From positions 186,001 through 250,000 of the forward strand of contig JAJJXM010000007.1 in the NCBI GenBank assembly GCA_024516155.1: DNA of 64,000 bases, given 5' to 3'. Position numbers and translations under genes: made by a program. The first letter of the stretch is position 1, and every line of letters starts with the position of its first letter. Positions 22,063 to 33,139 of the stretch are shown one piece after another. The notes below the pieces were generated by a model that was given only the letters and a program-made list of their open reading frames with translations, ran no database searches and was not told the origin of the DNA. The stretch comes from Pyronema omphalodes (taxonomy: Eukaryota; Ascomycota; Pezizomycetes; Pezizales; Pyronemataceae).

Positions 22063-23610
22063 TTATACTTCAATAGCAGCCTGTCTTGCGGCAGAGGCCT
22101 GAAGAGGGTCTGAAGCTCCATCGAATGAATCGAGCATACCCGCACGAGAATCCTTTCTCAATCTGGGGTCGTTTCTCTTCATGATATCTGCAACGGAACC
22201 GAGGAGACGCTGGAATCCATCCTTTCCGAGGAAAGCGACAGTAACCTTAGTCTGAGCGATAATAGTCGCCGCACGTGGCTTGTCGTCAATCAAAGCCAAC
22301 TCTCCAAAGTACATGCCCTCATCCAGGTTGTCGACGTGGCCCTCGGCGTTGGTGTGAACCTCGACTTTACCCTTTTCAATAATGTAGAAGCGATCTCCGG
22401 CATCTCCCTCCCGGATGATCGTAGATCCTGGCTCGTAGATCTCCGTGTCAAGGGCATCGGCAATCTTGGACCGTTCCGAAGGCTGCAAAGGCGGGAAATC
22501 CTTGAGCTTCTCCAAGATCGCCTCGTATCTGCGACGTCGCTTAAACGTGTTCTCCATGAGGATACGGCGGAATGTGACACGGTCCAGGGCCCAAAGAATA
22601 TTCTGCGAAGTTGTTGAAACCACGGTGGCCGCACGAGGAGCGTTGTACATCAACGCCAATTCACCGAAAGATCCACCGGGTCCGATGGAAGCAACCTTCT
22701 TGCCCATTCCGTCGGGTCCTGACGTCATAACACCGGCCTCGTTCACGTAAACGTCAAACTCTCCCTTCTCCACAACGTAAAAGTAGTCTCCGACATCACC
22801 CTGGGTAATGACGCGCATGTCCTTGTTGGGAAGAGGCTTCTCAACAAGAGCAAGCAACACCTGTCTCTCCTGCTCCTCGTCAAGGTGGGTGAACAAGAAG
22901 TTGCCCGAAACCGCCGACCTCAATCTTTGCTGCTGCTCTTCGGTCTTGGGGTGGCTAGGAGGCGTCCAGTCGTCGCTCGATGCCGATGGGATTAGCGACT
23001 CGGCGGAGACAGATGTGCGACGGTTTCTGTTGTAGTTAGAGGGGAAATCATTGGCAGCTGCGTTTGGCGACAAATGAGACTGCCCAGCGTAGTTGACGCT
23101 CTGAGAAGACTGAGGGCGACGGGAGCTTCCTCCTCCGCCGCTAGCCGGAGAGTGATTCCGACGACCCCGAGGGCTTCTCGCACCTGGCCCGCCCACTGAA
23201 GGCCCACCCATACTATACTGTGGCTTGAAGCTGGGAGTTGTCGGGCTATGAATATCCTCTTCTTCCTCTGTAATCATGTCGTGGGTTCCATCAAAGCTGG
23301 GGACTCCGAATGGGCTGTTGTTGTTGAACTGCCCAGCAAAGGGGTTCGAGGCCTCCGGCGCAAATGGGTTGTCGAAGGGCGAAGGCTCGCCAGGTCCTCC
23401 GAAAGTGTCTTCGGCTTCGTGAGCAGCTCCGAATGGGTTTGTGTTCATAACAGGTGCCGCATTTTGCTGAGCCAAGAACTTGTTACGCTCCTCCTCGAGG
23501 CGGGACTGGAAGTGGTTCGCACAAAACTGCAAGACATCTATTGGTTGCGACTTTGAGACCTCTCGGCTCAAAGCGTTAATTTCTTCGAGATAGTTTGCTG
23601 GTAACGACAT
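22063..23610 (-). CDS. pkaR: cAMP-dependent protein kinase regulatory subunit
   Basis: Single uninterrupted ORF, 515 aa, with the start set at MSLPANYLEEINALSREVSK; the frame stays open for 54 codons upstream but that part does not look like the family. Residues 5-45 form the dimerisation/docking helices (YLEEINALSREV...IDVLQFCANHF). A long Asn/Pro/Gly/Ser linker carries NPF repeats (58-60, 81-83, 89-91). The autoinhibitor site is RRTSV (197-201), with a phosphorylatable Ser200 as in RII-type and fungal subunits. Two cyclic-nucleotide domains follow: phosphate-binding cassettes FGELALMYNAPRAA (315-328) and FGELALIDDKPRAA (435-448), both with the key Glu and Arg. It holds the catalytic subunit inactive until cAMP binds. 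It is longer than the roughly 385-415 aa of well-known homologues because of the linker. Confidence 0.96.
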   Translation of the reverse strand: MSLPANYLEEINALSREVSKSQPIDVLQFCANHFQSRLEEERNKFLAQQNAAPVMNTNPFGAAHEAEDTFGGPGEPSPFDNPFAPEASNPFAGQFNNNSPFGVPSFDGTHDMITEEEEDIHSPTTPSFKPQYSMGGPSVGGPGARSPRGRRNHSPASGGGGSSRRPQSSQSVNYAGQSHLSPNAAANDFPSNYNRNRRTSVSAESLIPSASSDDWTPPSHPKTEEQQQRLRSAVSGNFLFTHLDEEQERQVLLALVEKPLPNKDMRVITQGDVGDYFYVVEKGEFDVYVNEAGVMTSGPDGMGKKVASIGPGGSFGELALMYNAPRAATVVSTTSQNILWALDRVTFRRILMENTFKRRRRYEAILEKLKDFPPLQPSERSKIADALDTEIYEPGSTIIREGDAGDRFYIIEKGKVEVHTNAEGHVDNLDEGMYFGELALIDDKPRAATIIAQTKVTVAFLGKDGFQRLLGSVADIMKRNDPRLRKDSRAGMLDSFDGASDPLQASAARQAAIEV

Positions 23611-25872
23611 CCTTTGTTCTGGTTGATGTGAAAGTTGTCGAGGTGAGGTTGGTATATCTAAGGGAGGTGAGGGAGGTAGTAGGGTCGATAAGGAGAGAGC
23701 CGGTTTGATTGCGATTGGCAAAGACTCTAGTAGTGACAACATCTTTATTAGCACCTCGCTACGCACGAACACGGATGAGGATAAATATCCGACTTACTTA
23801 TGTACCAATTGATCAGGGTTCTTGAAGTACCTGTCAGATATCACGGTACAGTACAACAGGATACGTGAAACCCACCTAGCTGATGGAAACAAAGAGAAGC
23901 TGCTTCCCGAGTCTTCCGTTGCCGAGTATCAGAAGAGTTCGGTGTTGGATGTTCTCTGCAAGCTTCCAGCTATATTTCGCAATCTTCTTGTGTTGTTTTC
24001 GAGGAGCAGAAACAACGGTAGACAGCTGTAGCTGAGCTGTGGACTCCCTTTAGCAACTAACCACTAGGATCTACCTCCTTTTCCTCAGCTCCGACAGAAT
24101 GCAGAAACCAGAGAATCGGGACGAACCGTGGTTGACGGGAATCGACCTAAGCTATAATTACCCCACTCCAGTCAGACACACAGCAACGAACCGCTGACAG
24201 CTTGCAAATAACAACGGGATGAGGGAGAGATCATCGATTGAGACGTACGGACGGAAGGAGAGGGTATCTGGGATATGTGCAGAACAGAATACGCGAGGGC
24301 TACGTGCTTGGTAGACTGGTATCTGAACCCAGACTCTCAATACACGGTAATCTCTCGTGTCTGTGATGGGAGTTGTGCAGTGTGGAGCGGGGGTGGTGGG
24401 AGGGAGCAGGTAAGAGTTAATGCAGGTAGGAGGTTACGACAGGGGTCCTGACAATTGGATTAGATTGGATGAGGGGATGAGAAGGCGAGATGGCTGTTCT
24501 GAGAGGCAAAAGTATCAGGTAAGGGGACAATCTGAGAGTGAGGGGATTCAGGATATCCAATCTGTGGTAATTTGCGTGAAAACAGCAGTGGGGAGGGGAA
24601 GCGGTGTGAGACGTGAAGCTGAAGGGTGGTGCGGTTTAAAGCCAGGACTAAGCTTAGAGCGCAATGACGCCTCGGGGCAAGCAACGGGAGATGGTTGGCT
24701 CTTACGCTGTTGATTCAGGTGACGATGATTTTGGGTTGTGGAGAGGGAGGAGGATGGTGAAACGGATAGATTGAGCGAGGGACAGGTGGCAGAGCGAGAA
24801 AAGAGCTCTTGAGCAACGGGCAGAAACTGAAAAAGTAGTAGTAGATGATGATGGAGTTGTATTCGAGGCGTGGATGAAGAGGAGGCGGTGGGATTTGTTG
24901 GCTGTTGGCTGTTGGCTTGTGGACTCGTGGGATATGGGGAGGGGGAGCAAGGAATGTTCGGTCGCCGGGGGAGGGGTCAAGTGCTCGCACGATTGGCGAG
25001 GGAAGAGGCGCTTTCCAGAACAACGTCTTATGCAGGCCAGAGCACAGTTTGTTTCAAGCTTCGAGAAGAATGCTGGGGGTGGAATTTTGTAAGAGTGGGA
25101 AGGAAAAAAAAAATATTAGAGAAACCCTGACGCGATCGAGCAATTACGCGAATCGGAGGGATTTCATCATCGTCATCATCATCATCAGCATCATCATTAT
25201 TATTATTATTATCAGCTTTGACATGCACGGTCGCGAGAGCAGGAGCACAAGTTGTTTCAAATAACACACACAGACGCAGCACGATTCGTCTGTGCAGAAG
25301 CTGACAGCAGGAGTTTGAGGGGCAGGAGCAAAAATAAAAAAAAACTATTCGAGAAGAAAGATCATTTGGCAGTATGTAGAGGAGGAGTCCATACGAGCAG
25401 GAGCAGGAGCAAAATTCAAACGAGCAGTACGAGCAGCTGAACAAGAAGAAGAGAAACAGTTGTACAGACATTCGAAATCAACACAACCACAGGTGCTAAC
25501 ATTCAAATTCGACACAAAGAACAGGCACAACAACAAAAGAAGGCAGTCATCGTGCAGATGTATGTTATATTGAAGTTTGCAAACTGTCCACAGCAGCATA
25601 TTCCTCATTCCACAGCATCTGTCTGCTGTGGATTTCACTGCACCGATCCGTCTCGACAGCTCCAACAGACGGACCCACAGCTATGCTGTCCCTTCTCCAC
25701 CCCGTCTGACATAGATTTACCTTCTACCCGCCTTCCTGCTGCTTACCTCGCACAGCGGAATTGACGTCTTTTGCTGCACCGTGCTGCCGACACAAACCTT
25801 CCAGAAAGCCCATGGAAGCCCCAACCAAAGGCTTAGCACGGATTACTTCAGACTCTAAAAGTAGCAGCACTA
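23611..25872. other. Long upstream region of pkaR
   Basis: No gene recognised over 2.2 kb. Probably promoter and a long 5' leader of the PKA regulatory subunit. Features: CAT/ATT trinucleotide run at 25168-25213, GAGCAGGAGC repeats near 25398-25430, and many short overlapping ORFs on both strands that match nothing. Confidence 0.4.
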
Positions 25873-26238
25873 CAGTCGACTCGGTCTATAAGGGTACGCC
25901 GGGACCGAAAGGGTGTACCCTTATATGATGTATATTCTTAAAGACCGAGGGGCTTGGCACGAGTGATTGATCGAGATGCACAGATCTGGGGTAGTGCGGA
26001 GGTAAGTGGAGTCCTAGCGCCACACAAATTGCACCATAGCCACACAAATGGCACTATAGCCACATCACCAGCTGCCCCACTGTATAAGGGTACCATACAA
26101 ATTTTCGGCATTTTCATAAGGATATTCTAGTACACTGTGATACCCTTAATTCCCATACAAAAACCGTCGGGACCGCGGCAGGTACCCTTCTACAGTGGGT
26201 ATTCTTATAGATAGTATCCTTATAACCCGAGTCGACTG
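25873..26238. mobile_element. Pogo/Fot1-like MITE, copy 1
   Basis: 366-bp element bounded by TA on both sides, with terminal inverted repeats CAGTCGACTCGG...CCGAGTCGACTG. The interior shares ATAAGGGTAC-type blocks, GGCTTGGCrCGAGTGATyG and CCCATACAAAAAyCGTCGGG with copy 2 at 36346. TA target duplication plus ends starting CAGT fit non-autonomous derivatives of the Tc1/mariner-pogo (Fot1) group. No transposase ORF. Confidence 0.8.
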
Positions 26239-29200
26239 TAGCTTTAACCAGTGAAAAGCGAGGAGGTTCGTTTTAAAGGAAAAGAAACTCGGATACAAGC
26301 AAATACGCTGTATGTGTATAACCAACAAAATTACGGTCCCAGCCATTCTTGTACGTAAAAATAAGCAATTAACTATACAAAATTATTTCTTTTTTGGAAT
26401 CTCTCTCATCAAGTTGCTCATAGACCGGGCAACTCAAGTCCGTTTCTCTGGGGAAAGAAACCAAAATTTGGTAGAAATGGCCAGGATCCTTTAGCGTTCC
26501 ACACTCGTTTTGTATATGAGGTCATTCCCCGTCACTCGTACCGAGCCAACTTTACATAATCCAACCAGCCTATCAGGCTCGCGCGTGAACCGAGTCTTGC
26601 CTAAAAAGAAGTTTTCCTGTCTCTCGCAAGAAAGGGAAAGGAAAAAGATGGAAACCCGCAACCCAAAACGCCAAAGTCAGAGATAGGCCCACCGTACCGT
26701 CCCAGACCCACCCACCAAGTCCAAGAAAAAAAAACAGCCGAAATAACGTGAAATAAGTAGCGAGATTAACAACGATTAACAAGATGAGTAGATCGATCCA
26801 GTATGACCATATGGCATAGATTAACACTGGGCTATTAACTCTCGCTTGTGTGATTTTTTCATTTCGCGAAAACGAAGTGAGCATAGTACATAAGATACCT
26901 AGATACTTAGAATCGGAGCAACAACGCAAAAATGGTACTTCGGCGTTTAAAAAGTTTAAATAGGTCAAAAGGTCGAAAGATAAAATGACACCACGGGGAC
27001 TAAAATGGATGGTAGGGTAGAGTAGAGATATTAGAGGCATCGTATCGTACGGAGATCTAGGTAGGGAAAATGGCACGATTTTCATTGCTGCGAATCGGAT
27101 CATCAGTATACCCCGTGCTCTCTTGCGTTATGTGTCTCCTGTTCTGTTCTCCTTTTTAATGAGTCTCGGCGAGGAAATTAAACACGGACCGCTAGGAGGC
27201 TGCTGTTTATTGCTGTGGCAACCATGGTGGATATGATGGCTCAGACTTGATAAATTCCGATGAACTCCGATGAGCTCCGATAATCTCCGACAAGCTTAAA
27301 GTAAGTGATAAATCCTGACAAGTCCACCTAGAGAGACTCCTTCGAAAACCCTAAGACGAGTGAGATTCAAGTTCGGCGGCGGCCTCCGGTGGGCATGAGT
27401 ACTTCAGTGAGGCTCAACAAGAAGAGGAATCCTTCCAAAAAAACGTTGACGTAAAACCAAAGTCATAAAACCTGACCAACCCATCAAAAATCCGCAATCC
27501 GCCCCAGAATATATAAACATTAGCCACTCGGGAAAATTATCCCAACTGCCGTTTTCCTTTCTTCATGACGTATCACAGTAGTATCGTATCTTAAGAACCT
27601 TTTCTTAAAGCTTGACCATAATCCCCACCCAATCCTCACATCTTCTCATCTACTGTATAGATCTGAGTTGAATCTACAAGTTGTAAATTTCAACCTAAAC
27701 ATAATTAACTCAATAATCCATTGTTGCAGCCTGCATACAAAAAATACTGGCACTGGCACTGGCACTGACACTGGATATATTAACAAGATATAAAATGCCA
27801 GATGTGCGATGCACGATGTAAGGTACAGAATACTGACGAGCCATAACCCGAACTCGAACTCGACACTGCTGCATACCTCTATCGAGTTTATCGAGTAACC
27901 CAACAGCTATCATGGATCTCTTACATAAATAAATTTCCCATCCATAAGACTCACAGTTCTATCACGTATCATCATTCCTTTCTTTATCCATCAAGCGACA
28001 ATATTGACTTGCCGAGGTTTAGCATCGTGGTACCTCTAGATATCTCAACGACATCTTCAGGAGTTTCACCACGTTCTCACTCATAGCCTTTATACATAAC
28101 GAATTTCCATCCTTTGATCCCTATAAATATCATACTCCATAATAAAAATCCACGAATCCAGGCATCCAGGCATCCAAGCATCCAGGCAGCCAAGCATCCA
28201 AGCCTAAAACCCCATCCCCATACCCATCCCCATCCACAAGCTCCAGCTCCATAGCCTCCCCGCCATCCATATACCCCAGTTATCCAATTATCCAGCCATC
28301 AAAAATCCCAATCCCAATCCTCATTACCTTGACTGACTATTGACGTTCCACAAAAACCTCGCTAATTCCCGGAGTCTGATGTCCGGTTGCACATTCCATC
28401 TGTACATATCCCTAGAATCTGGGTAAGATACATGTGGTGCCATAAAGCTTTACTTTTCCGGATAAATTCTCGGGGTGGAACTGGAGATGGGGGCTGGAGC
28501 TGGGATGTGGAGAAATATGGAGATATGGAGATATGGAAGGATGAATAGAGATATCATCATATGGTATACATAAATACATTAATACAGACATACAGACATA
28601 CAGAGATGATTTAGGTGATTTAGGTGATTTAGGTAATTTAGGTAATGTAAGTGATCTCTCTTGGTACCGTCAAAAATCGCCTATCCACAGGTGCCTTGGC
28701 GATTGAGGTGGTGGCTCAGTCTTCCGTATATGTTTAGACGTTACTATGTAGACTTAGGTCTCTTTACCGTTCTGAATCTGACTATCATCCACCTACATTT
28801 TTTTCTCTCTTCTTCATCTTCTTCTTCTTCCGTTTGATAGATACATCATCATCAGACGGGGTTGGAATTGTTGCCTATATACGGTGGCTGATGATAGGTG
28901 ATTATCATGTTAACAGTTCATCTGTATTGCGTCACTCGTTCGTCGGCCGCAAGAGAATTGTCCGGGGTACGGAGGCTTCCGGATCTACCGGAGCTTACAT
29001 AGCGGGGAAACGTTTCTTTGGTCGCCGGCGGGTTTTAGAGGCTTTGGAACTTTGGGGAGTTTTCTGTTGTTCTAGTTTTATTTTCTAAATTTTTTCTATT
29101 TTCTAATTTTGTCTTAATTCTTTAATCGAATTCCTTTTTTATTCTTTTTACCTTCTCCTCTGATTTTATTCTCATACTCCACCACTATCCTCCTGCCATA

Positions 29201-30496
29201 CATCATCACTACCTACTACGCCGTCACCTCGCCGTCCCACCGTCCCACCGTCGCAGTTTACCGGAAGCCCAACCGGAAGCCCCATAGATACACGACCGGA
29301 AGCCTTAGCGGTAGTCTTAGCGCTAAACTAACCCCAAGCTAGCGGCGTATCAAGTTGTCCGCCTAGAGTCCGCCTAGTCCGGGGAAACCAAGGAACATCA
29401 GCGGGGAAGTTGGATCTTCAAAGTGTGGAGAACTCGTGGTGAAGGAGGCACTGAGACTGAGGCAGTGAGGTGAGGCTAACCAGACTATCGGGCTGGCCGG
29501 GCTGGCCGTGCTGGCCGTGCTGTTCGGGCTGGCCGGGTGGTTCAGACTCCCCGCCACGGATACGCATGGCAGCAAACTGTGAACTGTGAACTGTTGTCTG
29601 TGAACCGCAAACATATGTACATCTTCACATTTTGACCATGTTTCATCCAATCCACAATCCACAATCCACAAAGCACCGTATGGCTTCACACCATATTGCA
29701 TGGCGTATCAAGATACGATCCAGAATCAGAAAAACAACATTCAAAAAAGCAAACACACAAGCTACTGTAGACAGTTATTCCGCTGTCATCGGCGTCCAAA
29801 CTTAAAGCGCCACCCGTTTGAAACATACATAGACGCGCGGGGTTAAATGTGATCCCGATCAGAAGTGGAGCTAGATCAAGCCACACTGTACGGCATTGGA
29901 GTTGGAGTGATGGTTCTAGATAGGCTTATGGGGTACATAGACCACCATATGTAGATGCGGTTGGATGTTGTGTTTTCGCTCCGTGAGATCAGAACTAATA
30001 TATCATTACATATGTGGAACAATTTTTTTACGGTGCGGCGGAGTTAGTTATTCCGGAGGGTGGAACTGTAGAAATGTCATCTGATCAAACAATTAAAGAA
30101 CTATAAGCAGGAACATTGTAGTTCCCTCCCAGTTTCTTCAAGATATCAGTTCATCATCATCAATCCCCCAGTTCCTCAGTTCCTCAGTTCCCTCATTTCA
30201 TCATTTCCCCATTTCAAGCTTCCTTCTCTGGTTCGCACCTCGAGCCTTACACTTCGCGGTTTACCCGGAGCTTGGCCCAACCAAGTCCGCAGGCTACAGG
30301 GCCCAGGCAAGTTTCGGGCAACATTCGGGTTACGGTATACGGTTAAAGCTTTCAGATAACCGACGACCACTACAGAGGTGCGGGGGTAAATAAGTTTCCG
30401 AAACGGAATATGTATAGCCCATGGGGGAATTAAGGTGGGTTGGAGTAAGCTTCTGTCATCTATGTGCCAAGAAAAATGATGGTTAGAGATTCGACA

Positions 30497-30583
30497 AGCG
30501 AACTGTGAACTGTGAACTGTGGACTGTGGACTGCGGACTGTGGACTGCGGACTGTGGACTGCGGACTGTGGACTGCGAATAAG
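30497..30583. repeat. 14-bp minisatellite CTGTGGACTGCGGA
   Basis: Tandem units of CTGTGGACTGCGGA, and shorter GAACTGT units before them, just upstream of a CATA run. Related ACTGTGAACTGTGAACTGT is at 29577 and its complement-like CAGTCCACAGTCCACAGTCC near 36200, so the motif is dispersed. Confidence 0.8.
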
Positions 30584-32675
30584 ACTTACATACATACATA
30601 CATACAGACGATCTTTTGGAGGAGGATGCCAAGCGAACAGGATCCTTCCTTGATAGTCTGATAGCCTGATAGTCTGATAGCCCGACAGCTGTGAAATTGT
30701 TAAAATTCACGCATACTTGGAGAAAATGATACGGAAGGAAGGTGGTCCGTTTTTGGTTTCGTTGGTGGTTGTGGTGGTGGTGGTAGTGGTTGATAATGAA
30801 GTTTCAGCTGCTTAAATTTGGGGGATTCGTCATTCATTTTGCGGGGATTCGCTTGGGAATGCAGAAATGGAACATGAGAACGATGGTTCTTCTTCAAAGG
30901 TGGAGAGCTTCTGTTGTACGAAGATAATTATTAATCCCCCCAGATCTTCGTAATTCCCAGGGAATAGGGAATTATGGGATATGGATGGATGGATGATGGA
31001 TGGATCCATCCCCATATTTTTCGAAACGTAACGTAACATAACGATGGGTCGTTACAGTTACAGCTACAGTTACAGTTACATATTAACGGTCATCTCCTAA
31101 ATTTCTATCCATACACCCGTAGAATTTCTAACTGCCTGAAAAAATGAAATCCTCGCCGTAGCCTTCTCTCGCCTTTGGATGCACAGATCACGCTTAAAGT
31201 CTTCGGCATGTACCTACGTTGGAAAAATGTGGGGAAGATGATGGTCGATTTGGATATCTACCGGAGTTCCGAGAGCACTTTCGTAGCTGGCGTGGATCAT
31301 TTGTTGGTCTCGACTTCACCTGAACAGGAAGGAATGCCAGGAAATTTTCTACATAGGTTTTAAAAAAACAAACCAGGGGTGGGGATTCTTGAAGGAAGGA
31401 AGCGCCGCCGGTATGGTATGTATGGTATGTAGACTGCTGTTATCCTGTATCTCCGCTGATGTCCGTTCCAACTTTACTCTCTCTATAAGGGGTGCTTGCT
31501 TGAAGAAAGTAATCTATAAGCGAATGAGAATAAGCGCAGGTTGCAACTGTACCCTAAGTTTCTTGTCTTGTCTTTCTTGCTTATAGCCAGCCTTCTTAGC
31601 GCCTCCGTATTTTTTCTCGCCTCTGGTTATTTTATTCCACTAGCTTCGTCGGCGTGGCGCTACCTATCAGCTGAATTATTCCGACGTCAAAAGAACCTCT
31701 GCGAAAAAGGAAACAGAAAAAACAAAAATGTGATATACATACTACATACTACATAGTACATGTATGTAGGAATTTGTTTGCAGTTTTTTTTTTTTTCTAT
31801 GTAGCATCTATAGGTGACTATAAAACGTCACATGAAATCTCAAAAAAAAAGGTTCCAGGTTCCAAGAAATCATCCAGAAGATCTATAGTGGAGCAAAAGC
31901 ACATGTCCGGACTCCGGACATCACCAGCCTTCTTCCTTTGGTCTCCTTTGGTCTTCTGCCTTTGGTCTTCTGCCTTCGGCCTTCGGCCTTCGGCACTGTC
32001 ACCGGTTCATAGAACCATACTCGTTTAAACACCATTCTTCAAGGATATAATTTCCAGTATCCAATAGGCGGTGGGCTGCATGTCGCTCCTTTACAACCTT
32101 TTTTATCTTCCTTCCTAACAGCCAGTAGTTGATGGCGAAACGCAGGCCACAGGCCACAGGCGGGCTGGGCGATGCGAGTTACAATGTTACATAGGTAGGT
32201 ATGTATGGTTGATGTAAGTAAGTAACCTAGTAAACTAGTTAAACCGGGAGGCTTCCGGCCGGGGTAGATAAGCAATTGTGGGGTCGGTAACTATACAGGA
32301 CCTAACCAGCTACATACATAGCTAGTTAGCTAGGCGGAAAGCTTATCCCCGCAAAATCCTTATGGTGGCAGCTTAGACACCGGTGTGATGGTGGTGGTGG
32401 TGAGGTTTCTAATATGTATGTCAAAAAATGTAATGGTTTGGTTACACCCGCCTTCCAGTTCCGTGACAGCTGTTTTTTTTTTTTGAACCTCCACTGTCGT
32501 TTGGTTCGGTTTCCGTAATTCCGAGTAAAGAGTAATGGTGGACCATAGGTAAACAGAACTCTAGGACTCTAAGAAATTTACTACACACCCCCCGAAATGA
32601 TTGTCCACTTGCCATACTGGATATCGTATCCTATGTACTGGTAATGGTACTGGTGATTCCACTACCCAGAACCAC

Positions 32676-32778
32676 ACCCCCCCCCCCCCCCCCCAGGGGG
32701 GTTTCCTGGGGTATGTACCCCGCATAAACCACACCCATGAGCATCACAGAACCGGGGTGGTGGGGGGGGGGGGGGGGT
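32676..32778. repeat. Paired poly-C and poly-G tracts
   Basis: About 19 C at 32676-32694 and about 16 G at 32763-32778 on the same strand, 70 bp apart, with CAGGGGGGTTTCCTGGGG between. Single strands could fold into a C:G hairpin or quadruplexes; function unknown. Confidence 0.7.
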
Positions 32779-33139
32779 AAATATGTGTTACATCCAGACA
32801 AAGCCAAAGCAGTCTCGGTGGTCCCGCAGGAGTTTACGCATTGATCGACTGATTACTTGCTTTTGCATTATAGTATGTAGTACAAGGAGGTATCTGTAGC
32901 GATGGATAAAGATAAGGTCGGTGAAATGGAACCTGCCATGATTCCTGGCTTTGGTATATGTATATATAAAGTATCAAATACTCCCCCCCCACCCCCCACC
33001 CTACCCTACCCTACCTTTCCTCCAATTGATTTTAGAAATTCTTTAGGGCCGATAATAACGACGACCTCGCATAGAATCTCATTTACTTGACGACGACAAA
33101 GAATCGAGGCGAGTCCTTGCTGGATAGTTTATTGTAACG

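Larger units (their letters stand above)
26239..33139. other. 6.9-kb gene-poor interval
   Basis: I see no supportable gene. It contains short repeats (CATCCAGG/CATCCAAG near 28155-28200, GGTGATTTA near 28610-28650, ACTGTGGACTGCGG at 30500-30583, CTTCGGC/CTTTGGTCTTC near 31930-31993), poly-C at 32676-32694, poly-G at 32761-32778 and poly-C near 32983. The 176-aa ORF at 26573-27103 (-) is hydrophobic but has no family signature. Confidence 0.45.

Noticed and set aside
22063..23772. Using the upstream in-frame start at 23772 for pkaR
   Set aside because: The extra 54 residues lack family resemblance, while MSLPANYLEEINALS at 23610 is the expected N-terminus.
24702..25471. Several overlapping ORFs upstream of pkaR
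   Set aside because: All are open because of biased trinucleotide repeats (CAT/ATT, GAGCAG); none has a family match or credible splice structure.
26573..27103. 176-aa hydrophobic minus-strand ORF
   Set aside because: No family pattern, odd composition and no paralogue; it could be an orphan, but the sequence alone does not support it.
29363..29701. 112-aa minus-strand ORF with SPNSTASTASPASP
   Set aside because: Comes from a GGCTGGCCGG/GCTGGCCGTG repeat; low complexity, no other support.
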